Positions 37,031-49,177 of a stretch of 64,000 nucleotides of DNA are shown here, in pieces (position 1 is the first letter of the stretch; each line of letters opens with the position of its first letter). The position numbers and the translations under genes are program-made. Where the stretch lies: contig JAQFVV010006203.1 in the NCBI GenBank assembly GCA_028023455.1, forward strand, positions 9,582,876 to 9,646,875, written 5' to 3'. Source of the stretch: Epiperipatus broadwayi. Taxonomy: Eukaryota > Onychophora > Udeonychophora > Euonychophora > Peripatidae. The notes beneath the pieces are model-generated. The model worked only from the letters and a program-made list of their open reading frames with translations. It was not told the DNA's origin and searched no databases.

Positions 37031-37039
37031 CTTGGTGGA

Positions 37040-37879
37040 TTTGATATTGTAGTCTCACCCATTTAAATATTATGTCAATCTAAACCAGCATACTATCAAA
37101 CCATTATGTATCCATTTATATTAATAGAATAGGGATGGGTTGGACTTATACTATGATGTAATCTATTTTCAAGGCAATAACCTATTCATTCAGTATATTG
37201 AATGTTTACTATAGTAAATAAAGGGATTTGAACTTAGAATATTCAGTCTATACTCATGTTGTAACAGCAAATGATGTAATGATTTTGTCACCTTATTGAA
37301 TGTTTATTTTGGTAAATAATCAAAGTTTAATTATATAGATAATTTTACTGATAAAGCAAGTCACGTTTCATGTTTAAAATGCTTATATACAATGTTAATT
37401 ATTTATCAATTTTTTTTTTTTGAAGTAGACATTTCTCACAAAGTGAGTAACTCAAAATAATTGCATGCTATTGCTGTTAGATAACCTGATGGTCAGATGT
37501 ATGTAGTCAAATAAATATAGAGATAGACATATAAAAAGTCGAGTATAGACGTTTGTTTACATTTAATTTAAACATCTCTTTAAGAATAGATAGTTAAATT
37601 TAATTATAGGTAAATCCTATTAAAATGATTTTATTTCGAGTCAATAAGTATTTATTTTATTTTGTTTTACAATAATTTTTTTTTTTTGAAAATGCAAAAC
37701 AAAAGGTCGCTAAGCATTTTTTTTTTTTGTGAACAATAAAATGGTTAGATTTGATTAGTATAAATATATATAATATACTTATGGCACATATGAAATATTT
37801 TATATATAGCAATCATGCATGTTATCAATTAAGATAAACGATAATAAATAAATAAATATAAAAAAATGATCAGTTTTAA
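37040..37879. other. No recognisable gene
   Basis: AT-rich; a fragment resembling the S2 tRNA-like part (GGGATTTGAACTTAGAAT) recurs at 37,224. Nothing else supported. Confidence 0.5.
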
Positions 37880-37896
37880 AACATATGATAGATTTT
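37880..37896. repeat. TSD of tRNA-derived SINE, left copy
   Basis: Perfect 17-bp duplication AACATATGATAGATTTT, repeated at 38,006-38,022. Confidence 0.9.
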
Positions 37897-38005
37897 TTTT
37901 TCTCATATGACATAGCATCGGCCGGGATGGGAACCCGCAACCGTCTGCAACCAATTACTTGCTTGCAAGGCGGTTGCGATGACCTCTCGGCTAACAACGC
38001 TTGAC
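37897..38005 (-). mobile_element. Short tRNA-derived SINE with polyA tail
   Basis: A 109-bp, locally GC-rich insertion between perfect 17-bp target duplications. On the minus strand it starts with a tRNA-like body: box A TTAGCCGAGAGG and box B GGTTCCCATCC within a CGGG/CCCG T-arm. Six of seven possible acceptor pairs form, two as wobbles. It ends GTCATATGAG plus a short A run. This layout is a L1-type retroposed tRNA product or minimal SINE. I rejected a working tRNA gene because of the TSD, the tail and the imperfect cloverleaf. Confidence 0.85.
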
Positions 38006-38029
38006 AACATATGATAGATTTTAAATTAA

Positions 38030-38125
38030 ATGAAACTATAGTCTTAAATGCATCATCATCCATTTCTATCCCACCAGGACTTGAACATGGCTTTTACTGT
38101 AGAGATCATAATCAACGACTTAACC
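38030..38125 (-). repeat. tRNA-like segment
   Basis: The minus strand contains GGTTAAGTCG, then CATGTTCAAGTCCTGGTGGG, resembling box A and box B spacing of a tRNA. No proper cloverleaf is apparent; probably a SINE head or tRNA relic. Confidence 0.4.
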
Positions 38126-38579
38126 TGAAATTGAAAATGGGAGTTTTAGTGGTAACGAAATGAAGGGACTATCACCAAAAAATTATCAATATGTTATTGT
38201 CATAATTGATCTTCAAATGCTCTACAGTAAATATATTAATAAAGATTAGTGGATATTGGACATATATCTACTTATAGTCTGCAGTACTAGTATCATGATT
38301 GTTATAATAAATATATTAGCTCTAACAGTAATTAAAAGATATACTATTGGCCACTATAGATGCCTAAGTGCGTTTAACTTGAAAATCAAAAATAATAAAT
38401 TTCTACATTTATTAAAGATTAATTACTTTAATGCAAAATAGTATACTATTTAATATATATAAATATAATAAAATATCACTAATTACACACACACACACAT
38501 AATAAATAGCTACTCGCAAATAAATATGGTCTTCTAATTCCAAGAAAAAAAATGGAGAGGCAGAGAGAAAAAAACTGCC

Positions 38580-40110
38580 CTAGAAATGAGTTTTGCAATG
38601 ACTGTCCACATACAGATCATTTAGAATTAATATTAACCTAGAAAGTAAGCCATATAAATGGAAGAGTAAACAAAACATTGATGCAAATGAGAAAAATGGA
38701 TGGATTGCCAACAAGGTTTCAATAATTAAAAGAGGATGTTTCAAAAAATAAAAACAAAATAAAAATAATAGAAGACAAAGACAACTAAAATATTGGAGAA
38801 AAAGCAGAACTAACTGTACAAGAAATTGAAAGCAATCAGTGAGATGAGCAGATACAATTCTGAACAAACTAATGAGAGAAAAAAGATATCGAGACATTGT
38901 CATCATGGCAGATGCTTTTTGATAATAAAGAAATGAACAAAATGCAATACTTTGAATCCAAGGAAAACAACTAACCAAGAATTAGATGATAATTTAAAAT
39001 GTATTATCGATCAAGTGCAAAATGGATGTAAAGTCCTGAATATTCAATAAGGTGGCCCAGAAAAACTGTATTGAAGATGCCTGTAATGCACTCAGGAAAT
39101 ATGTAATAATAAAAGGTTTTATGAACAAATCTTGGCTAAAAAATAATGATTAATCCAAAAATTTCAGTATGGGTCTAAAAATATGCTGAAAGAACAATTT
39201 ATCATATGCATAAAAAGCAGCATAAAATAATTAATAGCTGAAAGGAATGTTTGATAAAGGCAACATAACTAGAAGATGGAAAAGAAATTATTCTCTTGAT
39301 TATGAGAAGTACCAATACAGGTCTTGCATTGGAAGAAATGAGAATTGGATCAATACTATAAATAAGGATATACCAGAAAATCTTCATTTCTTTTAATGAA
39401 AATAAAATGAGGAAGTGTAATTGATCCCTGACACTGGTGCAGTGTAAAAATTCATTAAATAAAAACATTCAGGAGAGATAACATCTCAGTAGGTTATAAA
39501 TTATTTTTCTTTCACAAAATATCAAATAAGAAATAAGTAATCATAACCCCCAAAGAGCTGCTTCTAAAGATTGGTAGAAGTCTTTATTCACCAAGCCAAA
39601 CTCCTATCAACAATATAAGAATTCAATAGAAAGTAGTTCTGAAGAAAAGCAAGACAGCATTTGTCATCAAGTATCTCAGGAGAGGTGCAATATTTCTTGT
39701 AAAATTTGCTGCATTTTGATAAATTGTAAAGTACCAATCCAGAATATGGCAATATAATGCAATTTCTAAACAAGAAATTTATTCATGGATTCAAATAATT
39801 GTGGAAAACTGTAAATTTTTGAACAATTTACTTTTAGACAGAGCAAAACATAAAAAAATTCCTTGGAAGATCTTGATACCAAAACATATTGTTAGAAAGC
39901 TGATAACTTATTTTCACTGTTTTGTAAAGTTACTATGTCCTCCAAAAGGTGAAACTAATATTGCAAGTTTGTTTCATTGGTATAAACTCCTGTTCACTAC
40001 TTGTATTGATCATTATGTACCAAAAAGATATGACATGCTACACAGATTAATTATTTTATTGATTTGGATTGGACTAAATGCCTTATTAGCATTAATGTCA
40101 ATCTAAGCCA
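38580..40110 (+). pseudogene. Unrecognised decayed coding region
   Basis: The plus strand is purine-rich and translates into many short protein-like pieces. These end in a 101-residue open stretch (39,801-40,106) containing HKKIPWKILIPKHIVRKL and FHCFVKLLCPPKGETNIAS. A CNDCPHTDH motif appears at about 38,596. Codon-like composition and Trp/Cys content suggest an old coding sequence, perhaps a transposon. I do not recognise any domain and give no function. Confidence 0.35.
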
Positions 40111-42604
40111 GATGCTCAAGGGATCCAATAAATTTCTATACATTTATTTGTAGCATCTATTATGAGTCCTTAGGAAGTATAGATTTCTGGAGGGTATTCC
40201 ACTTGTTGGGAAACCCAATATCATTCTGTCAGTCCATATTACACTTTTCCCCTAGAGATAGAAAAGCACAGTTTTAGAAGAAGCAAGAAACACATTCTTA
40301 ACATTAATCATAAACCCTGAATCAAATCTTTGTGAAAGTTAAAAGGAAAATCAAACAGCACCAACTGTGTCAATTAAATGTAGAATAAATCCAAACATTT
40401 TTTTCCAATGATTTTACAATTTAAATAATACAGTTCATATTTATAAAAGCCAAATTACTAGTAATCCTTGCAGAAATAAATATAGAAAGAGAACAACAAA
40501 AGACTAGAATTAGATTAAATGAAAATAGGAACTGATAAAACTATGTGGTAGTCCAAACACAAGTCAATTCGATTTAGAGGCTTTGTGTTAGTCAAATTAT
40601 TCCACAAAAGAAAACCACAAATAAACCTATATAAATGCTCTTTCCTATTTATAAAGGTTTATATATAGTTGTAAGTCATTGTGACATCAATATGTTTCTA
40701 ATGGAAGAAGATAACCACATTAAGGGCACCTGCAATAATAAATCTCTATAACTTATGTCCAATACAAAAATCAACTAAAATTTTTTAAAGCAAAATTAAG
40801 TTACTCTTATTGATTGCAACTTTATAAACACAGTGTTCATAGAAAAAGAAAAATTAAAAGAATGAGGGGAATATTATCAAAGCCAAAATAGGAATTCTTT
40901 TTCCATAAAAATAACAAAAATAGCAAGAAAGCATATGATTCTCAAGAATAACAAAAATGACCTATTTTATTAGATATTAAGTAAATTGAAAAAGTAAACT
41001 AGTAAAAAAAAAATTCAGTAAATAATAAATCAATTATTTTTTACAAAATTTATCTGGAATTTAGACAGAAAAAAATTGGAGTGATCATAAACGTCATACC
41101 AAACATTTTTATTAACATTTGCATACATAAACATCAATCATGAATAGAGGTTATAGATGGTAAAGAATCACCAGTCCAAACTCAGCAATACATATATGAA
41201 AGAAAAAAAAGATTAACAATTCTAATACTTAAATTATTCAAGAACAATAAACTTATTCTGGAAAATTGAGCACACAAAAAAAACATTTTTAATTATTACA
41301 CACAGAACAAGTTAATACCAAAACATCAACTTCTACAAACAACTCCTTAGTAAACACTTAACAATGAAAAATGTAATAAGTGTGTGAATGAATTAATATT
41401 TATTAATTCCAATATATTAATAAATATCAAAGTATCCATGAATATATATGGTAAATAAATTTTTAAAAGGTAAAAAGGCATTAAATAAATAAACATCTTT
41501 ATTTAATTAATTAATTAATTTAAACCACATTCTTATAGAAATAAATTTAACTTCTCTTACCAGCTCATAATCAATCAATCAGGACTCTTCAATTAAAAGA
41601 ATGTTAAAGTAGTATTGAAACAGTTAAAATAGTCTATCTATAACTTTCAAAGAGAAGAGATCATTCTAACATGACTTAAATAAAATTCCATTAAAATTTG
41701 AATAACCAATCAAGAGAAAATTAGAAAGGGTGGGTATAAACAAAATACTTTTTTGAAATGACCAAAATTACTTAAGTAACTTTAAACATAGACATATTAT
41801 GTTATTATAATTTAAATTAATTAGTAAAAATATATATTCACTGAAACAAATAAGTATACTCAGCATTGTATAATCAGGAGGTATATTTATTACAGACATA
41901 TACTTATCCCTGAGAAGTATGTATGATCAGTTTTGGTGGTTATAATTTTTTATAAAGAGACGAAAGGACATGTAATTGTTTTAAATTATCTTTGAAGAAT
42001 TTAATTAATTAGAATAAAGAGACTGGAAAAAAAATGTTAAAAACATTCCTTGTTTTGAGAAAGATGTTGATGATATAAATGGCATGAATTCTGACCTTGG
42101 AATATAATAAGAGTTATCATTTAGAAATTAGTGATATTTAGAGAATATTGCATTTATGTGATTCGAATAATGATAGTAACAATAAAATATTCTTAATAAA
42201 GTGCAACCTGTGATGCAAATATGCTTGGGATTGATCAGTTAACAGTTAATAGTACTAATACAAATTGTTATGATTCTAAAACATAACTGTAACATGTGGA
42301 TAAGCCCATATATCTATTCAGCAATATATAGTATATCATTACTTGTTTCTACGCAGGAATGTTGTTGCATACTGCAGTTCTTTGCCTATGTCTATGGTAT
42401 ATTATTTATCTGCTTAGTATGAAAAATAACTAAAGTTATATCCAATAGAACTTCCCCAACTACTCAAATCTACTAAAATTATCAAGTTCTTGACCATATT
42501 ATGTCCATAAATATAAAGATATTATGATCCTTTATATTTTAATTCTCACAATGAAAAGCCATATGTGATCAATGACTAGAAAAGTTGTGCAGAAAATATT
42601 TGCA
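40111..42604. other. No recognisable feature
   Basis: AT-rich, several A runs and a TTAA repeat near 41,505. Nothing supported. Confidence 0.5.
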
Positions 42605-42663
42605 TATATATATATCATATTATTATTACTATTTGTGGAATATTCCATGTAGTGAAAAAGCTA

Positions 42664-42708
42664 AATGCTGACGTTTCAGTACAATATCAAGGACCTTCCT
42701 CAGAGCGT
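42664..42708 (-). ncRNA. Hammerhead-like motif, Penelope arm (minus)
   Basis: Minus strand: GCT/AGC helix I, CTGAGGA (42,703-42,697), a weakened helix II, GAAA at 42,677-42,674, then CGTC with cleavage C at 42,670. Helix III would be the loopless palindrome ACGT, workable only as a dimer. Confidence 0.5.
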
Positions 42709-42734
42709 TCTCTTTCTCAAATCATAAGAATGCG

Positions 42735-43060
42735 TGTGAGATTTTAAAATCGTTTTTATCGTTTTCTTTCTCCTCATATTTAAATTCTATTGGTTGAGAA
42801 GTTTTAAAATTTATTTTCTTTTCCAATAGCTTCTTCCAAGTATTGTTAATCTTCTTTAATTCACATCTTTCATTTATGCTCTTGGGCCTTTTAAAAATCT
42901 CTATAGCTTCTCTTAGCAATCTCTGGTCATATTGTTCAATTTTTGCTAAAATATTTGTTTCTTAAAAATTGATATCATGATTTGTTAATTTTATATGAGA
43001 ATAAATAGCTGATGAATTGGATTTTTCTCTGACTGCCAGAATGATTTGAGAAAGAGGACA
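42735..43060 (-). pseudogene. Penelope-like protein, C-terminal part
   Basis: Minus-strand reading SNSSAIYSHIKLTNHDINF, an in-frame stop, then ETNILAKIEQYDQR and LLREAIEIFKRPKSINER. It ends at NNTWKKLL and a Lys-rich tail. This is the conserved segment after the GIY-YIG endonuclease of Penelope-like proteins (pattern 'SA...H....H.IDF....IL.......R...EA..I.......N+...'). The protein normally copies the element's RNA with a telomerase-related RT. RT and GIY-YIG catalytic regions are missing here. Confidence 0.8.
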
Positions 43061-43102
43061 CTCTGAGGAAGGTACTTGATATTGTACTGAAACGTCAGCA
43101 TT
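43058..43102 (+). ncRNA. Hammerhead-like motif, Penelope arm (plus)
   Basis: CTGAGGA (43,063-43,069), helix II GGTAC/GTACT with loop TTGATATT, GAAA (43,089-43,092), then CGTC with cleavage C at 43,096. If the final T of GTACT derives from C (a CpG change before GAAA), helix II would be a perfect GGTAC/GTACC. Helix I is weak. Likely a relic. Confidence 0.5.
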
Positions 43103-43165
43103 TAGCTTTTTCACTACACGGAATATCTGAATATCCAGCAAATAGTAATAATAATATGACATCTT

Positions 43166-43822
43166 TTATCCTTGAAAATATTAGAATTAACATATATATA
43201 TATATAATTATTTGCATGAATTTTTAATGATGCTGCTGTTATCAGGACAATAATTGACTAACACCTTATAAAGAAGGCCTCTTAGCAATCATAATTCATT
43301 AATGAATGCTTGTGTATGCTTAAATAATTAATAATTAAAGTATGGGTAACTTATTAATTACATATAAACAATGCAACATTTCTCTAAGTATATTTTTTAT
43401 GTATTGTTAAGACATCATTAATTTGAGACTATTTTGTAAATTTGTGCAATGTTTAAAACATTTACACATGTTAAGCTTTAATAATATATATGTTAGCTTT
43501 AAAATGAAATAAAAAATGAACTGACAGTATGCTAATCACTTTACTTGTTGAATTTTTTTGAAGGAGGTAAGGCTATCATTGCCAAAAAACACGATCTATA
43601 AGTAGTAGTGACCTCATTTTAGATGATGAAACGATCAAGTAAACATATTGAATATTAACCAGCACGATAAAAGCACACACGCACACATCCATAGAATTAT
43701 AGAGCAAGGTGAGCATAATTTTTTTTATTTATTATCCTTTACACATTTTAATAAGAGACAATCTTATTGGGCTAAGTTTATAATTATGCAATATAAAAAA
43801 CATTGACTTAACTACACACACG

Positions 43823-43853
<31 letters not shown>

Positions 43854-45232
43854 GTAAGGGAAAAAGTCCTACATCACCTGACTTAATTTAATAAACTTGT
43901 ACTACAAATGTTATATAATGAGCGTTAATAGCCTAAAAATATTTGAAAAGCTTGTTAAGAGCCATTAACTCACACACACACACACACATATATAATATTT
44001 TTAAACACTTCTTTCCAAGCATAATAAATAATGGTAGATAGATAAGTAAACTATTGATCACATGAAATAGTAATGAAATCCATGAAGCAAAAGTCACCAT
44101 TCTGCATCACCTCTCAAGTGATATTGCTCAAACTGAGCCAGACTGGATTAGTGATGTAGTGCTCAGATAGTAAAAAAGTATGAGTAAATTTAATAATTAA
44201 TATATTAGAACTACCATCACTAATATAAGATGTTCTGAGTAAAGGATACAGGAAGGTTGTATGTTAATTACATGCTTGTTTATACACACACCCAACTTGC
44301 CATAGCATTCTTGATAAAAGCTCAACATTCTCATAAGCTATTGAAAAGTGACAAAATAATGTAGACTGTCCTTTCATGTTATACATATATTTCCCAAAAT
44401 TGTCTCTCATCATTCCAATGTTTCCACAAAAGATGATAGCCTGACCTACTGAAATCCTATGATTGAAAAACTAAGTGGAATTAAATTTTGAATTTGCAAT
44501 TAAATACACATACTCATAATATTAAACCTTTTGATGCATGGGGATCAGTTATATCTGCAATAGAGCATTTAGTAAAGTATTATGCACAATACATTGAGAA
44601 ATATGTAAGCATTTACTATGTACTATACAAAAGACATATGTAACCGATCAGTATAATTACAACACTCATGGTCTTGGTAGTCTATTAATCAGTGAAAATG
44701 TAGTCAGAGTGACCTTTTATTTTGAGATGAGATAGAGACTTAAACATCTGAACTTCTTTACCAAAAATGATAGTCCAACTTTCTATTTAAATATGACATT
44801 GCAAATTTATAAATACGAAAGCTGGAATACATTCACAATCAAATGCTTATATTTACAGAATTAAATCTTTTAATGCATTAGTATTTATTTTAATACATAT
44901 ATTAAATTACTACAATTTAATCTATAAATATAAAATTTCATTCATAATTCACACATAAATACATTAATGAGTATTACTAAAAAATGCATAATGGCTTTAT
45001 TGCCCAGGAGTTCATAAGAAGTTCCAGCACTAGAACTCCCAATCCTAAGTCAGATGTTCTACCAACTACACACAACTGCATAGGGTATCAATATTACTAA
45101 TTAATCAGGATAAAAATTATTATCATTTTTAGGAACTTTACAATTAATTAGAGATTAATATAATTAAGTTTAATGTTTACATCTAATCAAAAAATAATAT
45201 ACTAATCTTTAGCCAAATAAATGACTAATAAT
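43166..45232. other. AT-rich DNA with CA microsatellites
   Basis: CA repeats at 43,814-43,845 (then TA) and 43,971-43,989. A tRNA-like relic lies at 44,995-45,085 on the minus strand (TAGTTGGTAGAACATCTGAC, then GGGAGTTCTAGTGC). No gene seen. Confidence 0.6.
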
Positions 45233-45540
45233 GGCAGGATGGATCACCTGGTTAGAGCATTACCTTAAAATTCAATATTCAAGAATCTAAGGGTCCAGGT
45301 TTGATTCTCATGTTAGTAGTGTCACTGGTCAGACCAGCAACATCTGAAGAAATGAGGATAGTAATATCTCTTGAAACATTGTGCATATTCTAACCTGTGT
45401 TCTGAATGCACTTTGAAAATTTAAATAAAGTTAATTTTTTCTAAAGCATTTCACTACTGAATACTAGATGATGGAAATAGTCCAATATATAAATACAACT
45501 AAAATACCATCATCACCAACTTTTAGGAAAACAATCAGTA
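45233..45540 (+). mobile_element. S1-family SINE
   Basis: Head with ATCACCTGGTTAGAGCATTA and box B-like AGGTTTGATTCTC, hairpin TGGTCAGACCA, CTGAAGA (45,344-45,350) and GAAAC (45,373-45,377). The tail has GATGATGGAAATAGTCC, and an inverted CCATCATC follows 48 bases later, so the 3' end can form a hairpin. Confidence 0.75.
45344..45377 (+). ncRNA. Hammerhead-like core motif in S1 SINE
   Basis: CTGAAGA and GAAAC are separated by a helix II-like stem (GAGG/CTCT region, imperfect here; GAGG/CCTC is the likely family form). Helix I is only about three pairs and helix III would be palindromic ACGT, which reads ACAT here. This is a weak case, and cleavage is doubtful. Confidence 0.35.
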
Positions 45541-46332
45541 ATATATTAATCTAAAGAAGATACTATCAAATCTCTTAATGCAGTCAATTGCTCCATTTCT
45601 GCAATATTTATTATTTAAATAAATGCTAACTTTTGTAACTTTATAAAAGAATTGATAAGAAAAATATGCACTCAATAAAAAAATGTTCTAATAGAATGAT
45701 TGTTTTAAATATATATTTATTAACATTCACACATGTGTTAGCTTTATACAAAAAAATAATAATAATTAATTAAATCTATATCTATTCATTATCCATCTGT
45801 ACAAGCATATTTAAAACTAAAAAAGGCCATACGTATGATTCACCGAATGTTAAATTAACATATTGTTACCTGATAATAATCGAGAATGCTTAAACATTAT
45901 TTACATTCCTGCTAAGAATATCTAATTACCCATTTATTGATCAACATCGCATAGGTAGTAGCTATGATTGTGAGCTGATTACTTAAAACATTTCTAAGGC
46001 TCCACGTATATACATATAAAATTATAATAGCTCATATAAATATTTTTGTTTCAATGATATAAAATATTTATGTGTGGGAATCTAATGTACATATATTAGT
46101 ATCATTATATACAGTTGTCTATATATTTATATATCAATAATTTTTCTTTAGCCAAAATTTAAATAAATTATAAAATTTAATAAGTATTATACTATTACGA
46201 AAGTTTATTCGAGTTAGTGAAAATTAGTTTAATATCTTTTTCCGACTATAGGAGCGCTATTACCTTTTTTTGTTTGAAATTTTATATAAGCCAATTCAAA
46301 AAAAAAAAAAAATTGATTGTCTAAATGTACAG
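45541..46332. other. No recognisable feature
   Basis: AT-rich DNA upstream of the transporter exon; nothing supported. Confidence 0.5.
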
Positions 46333-46442
46333 ATTATATTTACTGAAATTATCAACAAATGTATACTCTGGAAGAGGCAGTTGAGTCCATTGGGTTTGGA
46401 AAATTCCAGATTAAATTATTAATTATACTTGGATTTTTTCAT
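46333..46442 (+). CDS. SVOP/SV2-like transporter, first coding exon (partial gene)
   Basis: An ATG at 46,359 opens 28 codons, including EEAVESIGFGKFQIKL. They end exactly at a consensus splice donor GTAAGT (46,443-46,448) in phase 0. 'EEAVE.IGFGKFQ' is the hallmark N-terminal sequence of SVOP/SV2-type major facilitator transporters, just before transmembrane helix 1; the exon ends in the hydrophobic LLIILGFF. A possible acceptor CAG ends at 46,332. An in-frame TGA at 46,344 shows that the coding part starts after it, so the ATG is the likely start, with part of the 5' UTR in the same exon. I find no further exon downstream, so the next intron may cover the rest of the window. The exact paralogue cannot be told from one exon. 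Confidence 0.8.
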
Positions 46443-46448
46443 GTAAGT

Positions 46449-48024
46449 TATAGAAGTTTATGTTAAACGTTTAGTTATAAAACTATATCATTCCGTTTAT
46501 AATTTTTAAATTGTGAGAAAGCATGATTTTGACAGCGGAAATTTTTTATGTTATGGAATACATTATGCTTATTATGATTATGAAATAGTTTCAATTATAT
46601 CAGAAATTAGATTCGGAATGTAAATAAATTTAAAAATGCTAATGCACGCACGCACCCGAAAAAGCAAAAAGTAATTTTAAAATGAATGACACATAAATAT
46701 ACAATATTGAAGTTATAATTACATTAGCGGATAGGCAAAAACTAAAAATGATTATTTTTTTCTTATTTAATTAAAGTCTCCTTCTTACCTCATTAGCAAA
46801 TTGTAGTTGATTATCTTTAATCAGGTTCTTCAAAAAGAAGTTGTTAGAGACATATAAATATACACAAATAAAGCCTTATGATTTAAGACAAAAAATTGTA
46901 TCCACTATTAAAAATGTACATATACTTTTAATAAAATAAATTATACTTGAAAAAAAAAAAAAAATAGACAGACAGATTCAGCATTCTAACCCGGTTGGTT
47001 AATTGTCATTTTGGTGAAGATTTTCACGTTTTTGTTTTAATTAAAAATATTTATACAATTATTTACTGACCAATAATTTGATGGGCCGCCAACAGTGGAT
47101 CTGATACCCCCTAAAAATTCTACGTTTTTTGGAAACTTTAACTGCATGCATTGGATTTTTTTTTGCAGACCGTATTCTGGAGCATTCCGATTTAATTGAT
47201 CAGCTGAATATTATGTCCTTGCAGCTGCCTTTATAGTAGCATTAAAACAGTTGATTACTCTCAGAGTATTTTTTGGACGACATTATTGTCTGCCACAATC
47301 AAATCATAGTTTAAAGTTTTATTCAATCTTCTTCAGGGTGCTCTTTTTTATAAACAACATCTCAAAGATTTAAGATAAATTTTGATCCTACCAATAAGTA
47401 TCCAAAGAATAATAATCATCATTATCATGGCTAAGCATCATCAATTGATAGCAGGATAAAATCAATCGAATTTATACTTATGCAGTTTATCTTATACTCC
47501 ATTCTGGAAAGCTGTCTTATTTCATCATCCATCTTACAATAATACTTTTTTGGGTTTTTTATAATTTATTGGGATCCACTTTAAAGCTACAAATTATTAT
47601 TAATTCAATTATCTTTATATCTTTATCAACTTCATTTAGTCTCTTAATTCTAGAAGTCATGTTAGCGATACAAATTTGTTTTTTTCTTGCGAATTTTAAT
47701 ATTAAACTCTTCATACTTTACATTATAATTTTCATACTTAAGTACTTATAAACGTTTTTATTCAAAAGATTGGCTTTTAGCACATAGATCTTTTAATATT
47801 GAGTTATTTTTATAAAAAGGCAAAATATAGTATGTACAGTACTTATGTATATTTTATATAGGTAGGGTTGATCTTTTTTTAAATTTTTATAAACACCAGA
47901 GGTGCATATGATTTAATGGGGTCCAGACAAAATTGAATTTAGAGGGTCCAAATTATAGTGTTGAAATTTTTTTTTCAGAAGGGGGAATCCCATACTTTCG
48001 ATCTTGAGATGACAGAAAGTAATA
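46449..48024. other. Probable intron or intergenic DNA
   Basis: No exon-like or repeat feature recognised. Confidence 0.5.
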
Positions 48025-48421
48025 GCTTTATAGATGATTGCATTTTTTTCATTTACATTAGCTTCTTCTAGTCTCATTTATAGCTATCTACTGTTTTAAT
48101 AATGACAAAACCCATTCAGCTATATGAACTTTGGATTATCAAAACATTTTACTGCAATTCATAATTGTAAACAAAAAGATAAGTCTAAACACCTTTAAAT
48201 ATCTTTTGCAGAAAAAAGCCTATCAAGTAGATTTTCACCGCAAAAAAAAATAGTTAAAAAAATTACCCAAATTTCTAGCTGCCAAATGATGATAATTTTC
48301 ATTTTCCATTTTCCTTCACTTTTTAAATAAAAATATTGTGTGGTTATCAAGGTTGGATATAAAAGTCGAATACCTGAAAAAAAAAAATCTTAAACTGACT
48401 TCAAACATTAATTCATGGGAT

Positions 48422-48551
48422 TAATAATTTATAAAGTGCATACTCATTACTCTTGTTTTTTAAAGTCTTTAATCTTGTGTTTAGATTTGTAGAGGTATCT
48501 ACTGTCGCATTTTAGGTGCATAGTCTTAACGTTATAGCCTTGATATATATT
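48422..48551. mobile_element. 130-bp insertion with 15-bp TSD
   Basis: ATTAATTCATGGGAT at 48,407-48,421 and 48,552-48,566 flanks it; block A1 has one copy at about 3,330. The insert contains no recognisable tRNA head or tail; family unknown. Confidence 0.75.
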
Positions 48552-49177
48552 ATTAATTCATGGGATAAATGCTCTATCTATTATATCTCAAAACTTTTAT
48601 ATCAGATTTGAAAATATATATCAAAATATTTTATGCAACCATCATAATTTTGTAACTATTCATCATAAAATATTTAATATTTTTTTATAATTTTTTTATT
48701 TGTGTTCTTTTTTTCATTTGTTTTTAATTTATTTATTTTATATTTACATCCTGTTTTTAGTTTGCTTGCCTCATTAACTGGAAAAAAAAGATAGACACAC
48801 ACATAAAGTGCAATAATTTCAAGTATTTTTTTTTTAAACATTTATTTTTAGACTTTTAAAACTAGTAAATAAAAGCATTCGTGATAAAATATGTTGTACA
48901 TATGTTACTAAATGCTTTACTTTAAGTTAGAAAGTCTGTTTGTTTAGTAAAATTTGGAAATTAAAAATCCTTTCTTAAAAATTGATGACAATACAATATG
49001 GCAATAAAATATTTCATAGTGCTCTCATTTGTTTATTGCAGAGCTGTAAAGTGGCAGAATTTCAAATATGTTAATATAAGTTCAATAAGGTTTCAATTAT
49101 GCATGCTAGAAAGCAGTATATATAATTTTTTTTTTAATCTTAGATTAAAAAGTATTTTAAAATTATTTAAAATAGAA

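Larger units (their letters stand above)
42605..43165 (-). mobile_element. Penelope-like element remnant with inverted hammerhead arms
   Basis: Left arm (about 42,618-42,722) and right arm (about 43,036-43,165) are inverted copies of each other, sharing GCTAAATGCTGACGTTTCAG and its complement. Between them, on the minus strand, is the end of a Penelope-type protein. Terminal repeats in direct or inverted order, and hammerhead motifs within them, are described features of Penelope-like elements. This is a 5'-truncated copy of about 0.56 kb. Confidence 0.75.

Noticed and set aside
37915-38005. Functional tRNA gene
   Set aside because: Imperfect acceptor stem, target-site duplication and A tail show it is a retroposed copy.
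38580-38978. Cys/Phe/Leu-rich minus-strand ORF
   Set aside because: Hydrophobic shadow of the purine-rich plus strand.
47160-47470. Next exon of the SVOP-like gene
   Set aside because: AG-preceded segments there do not translate to the expected TM1 sequence; no homology seen.
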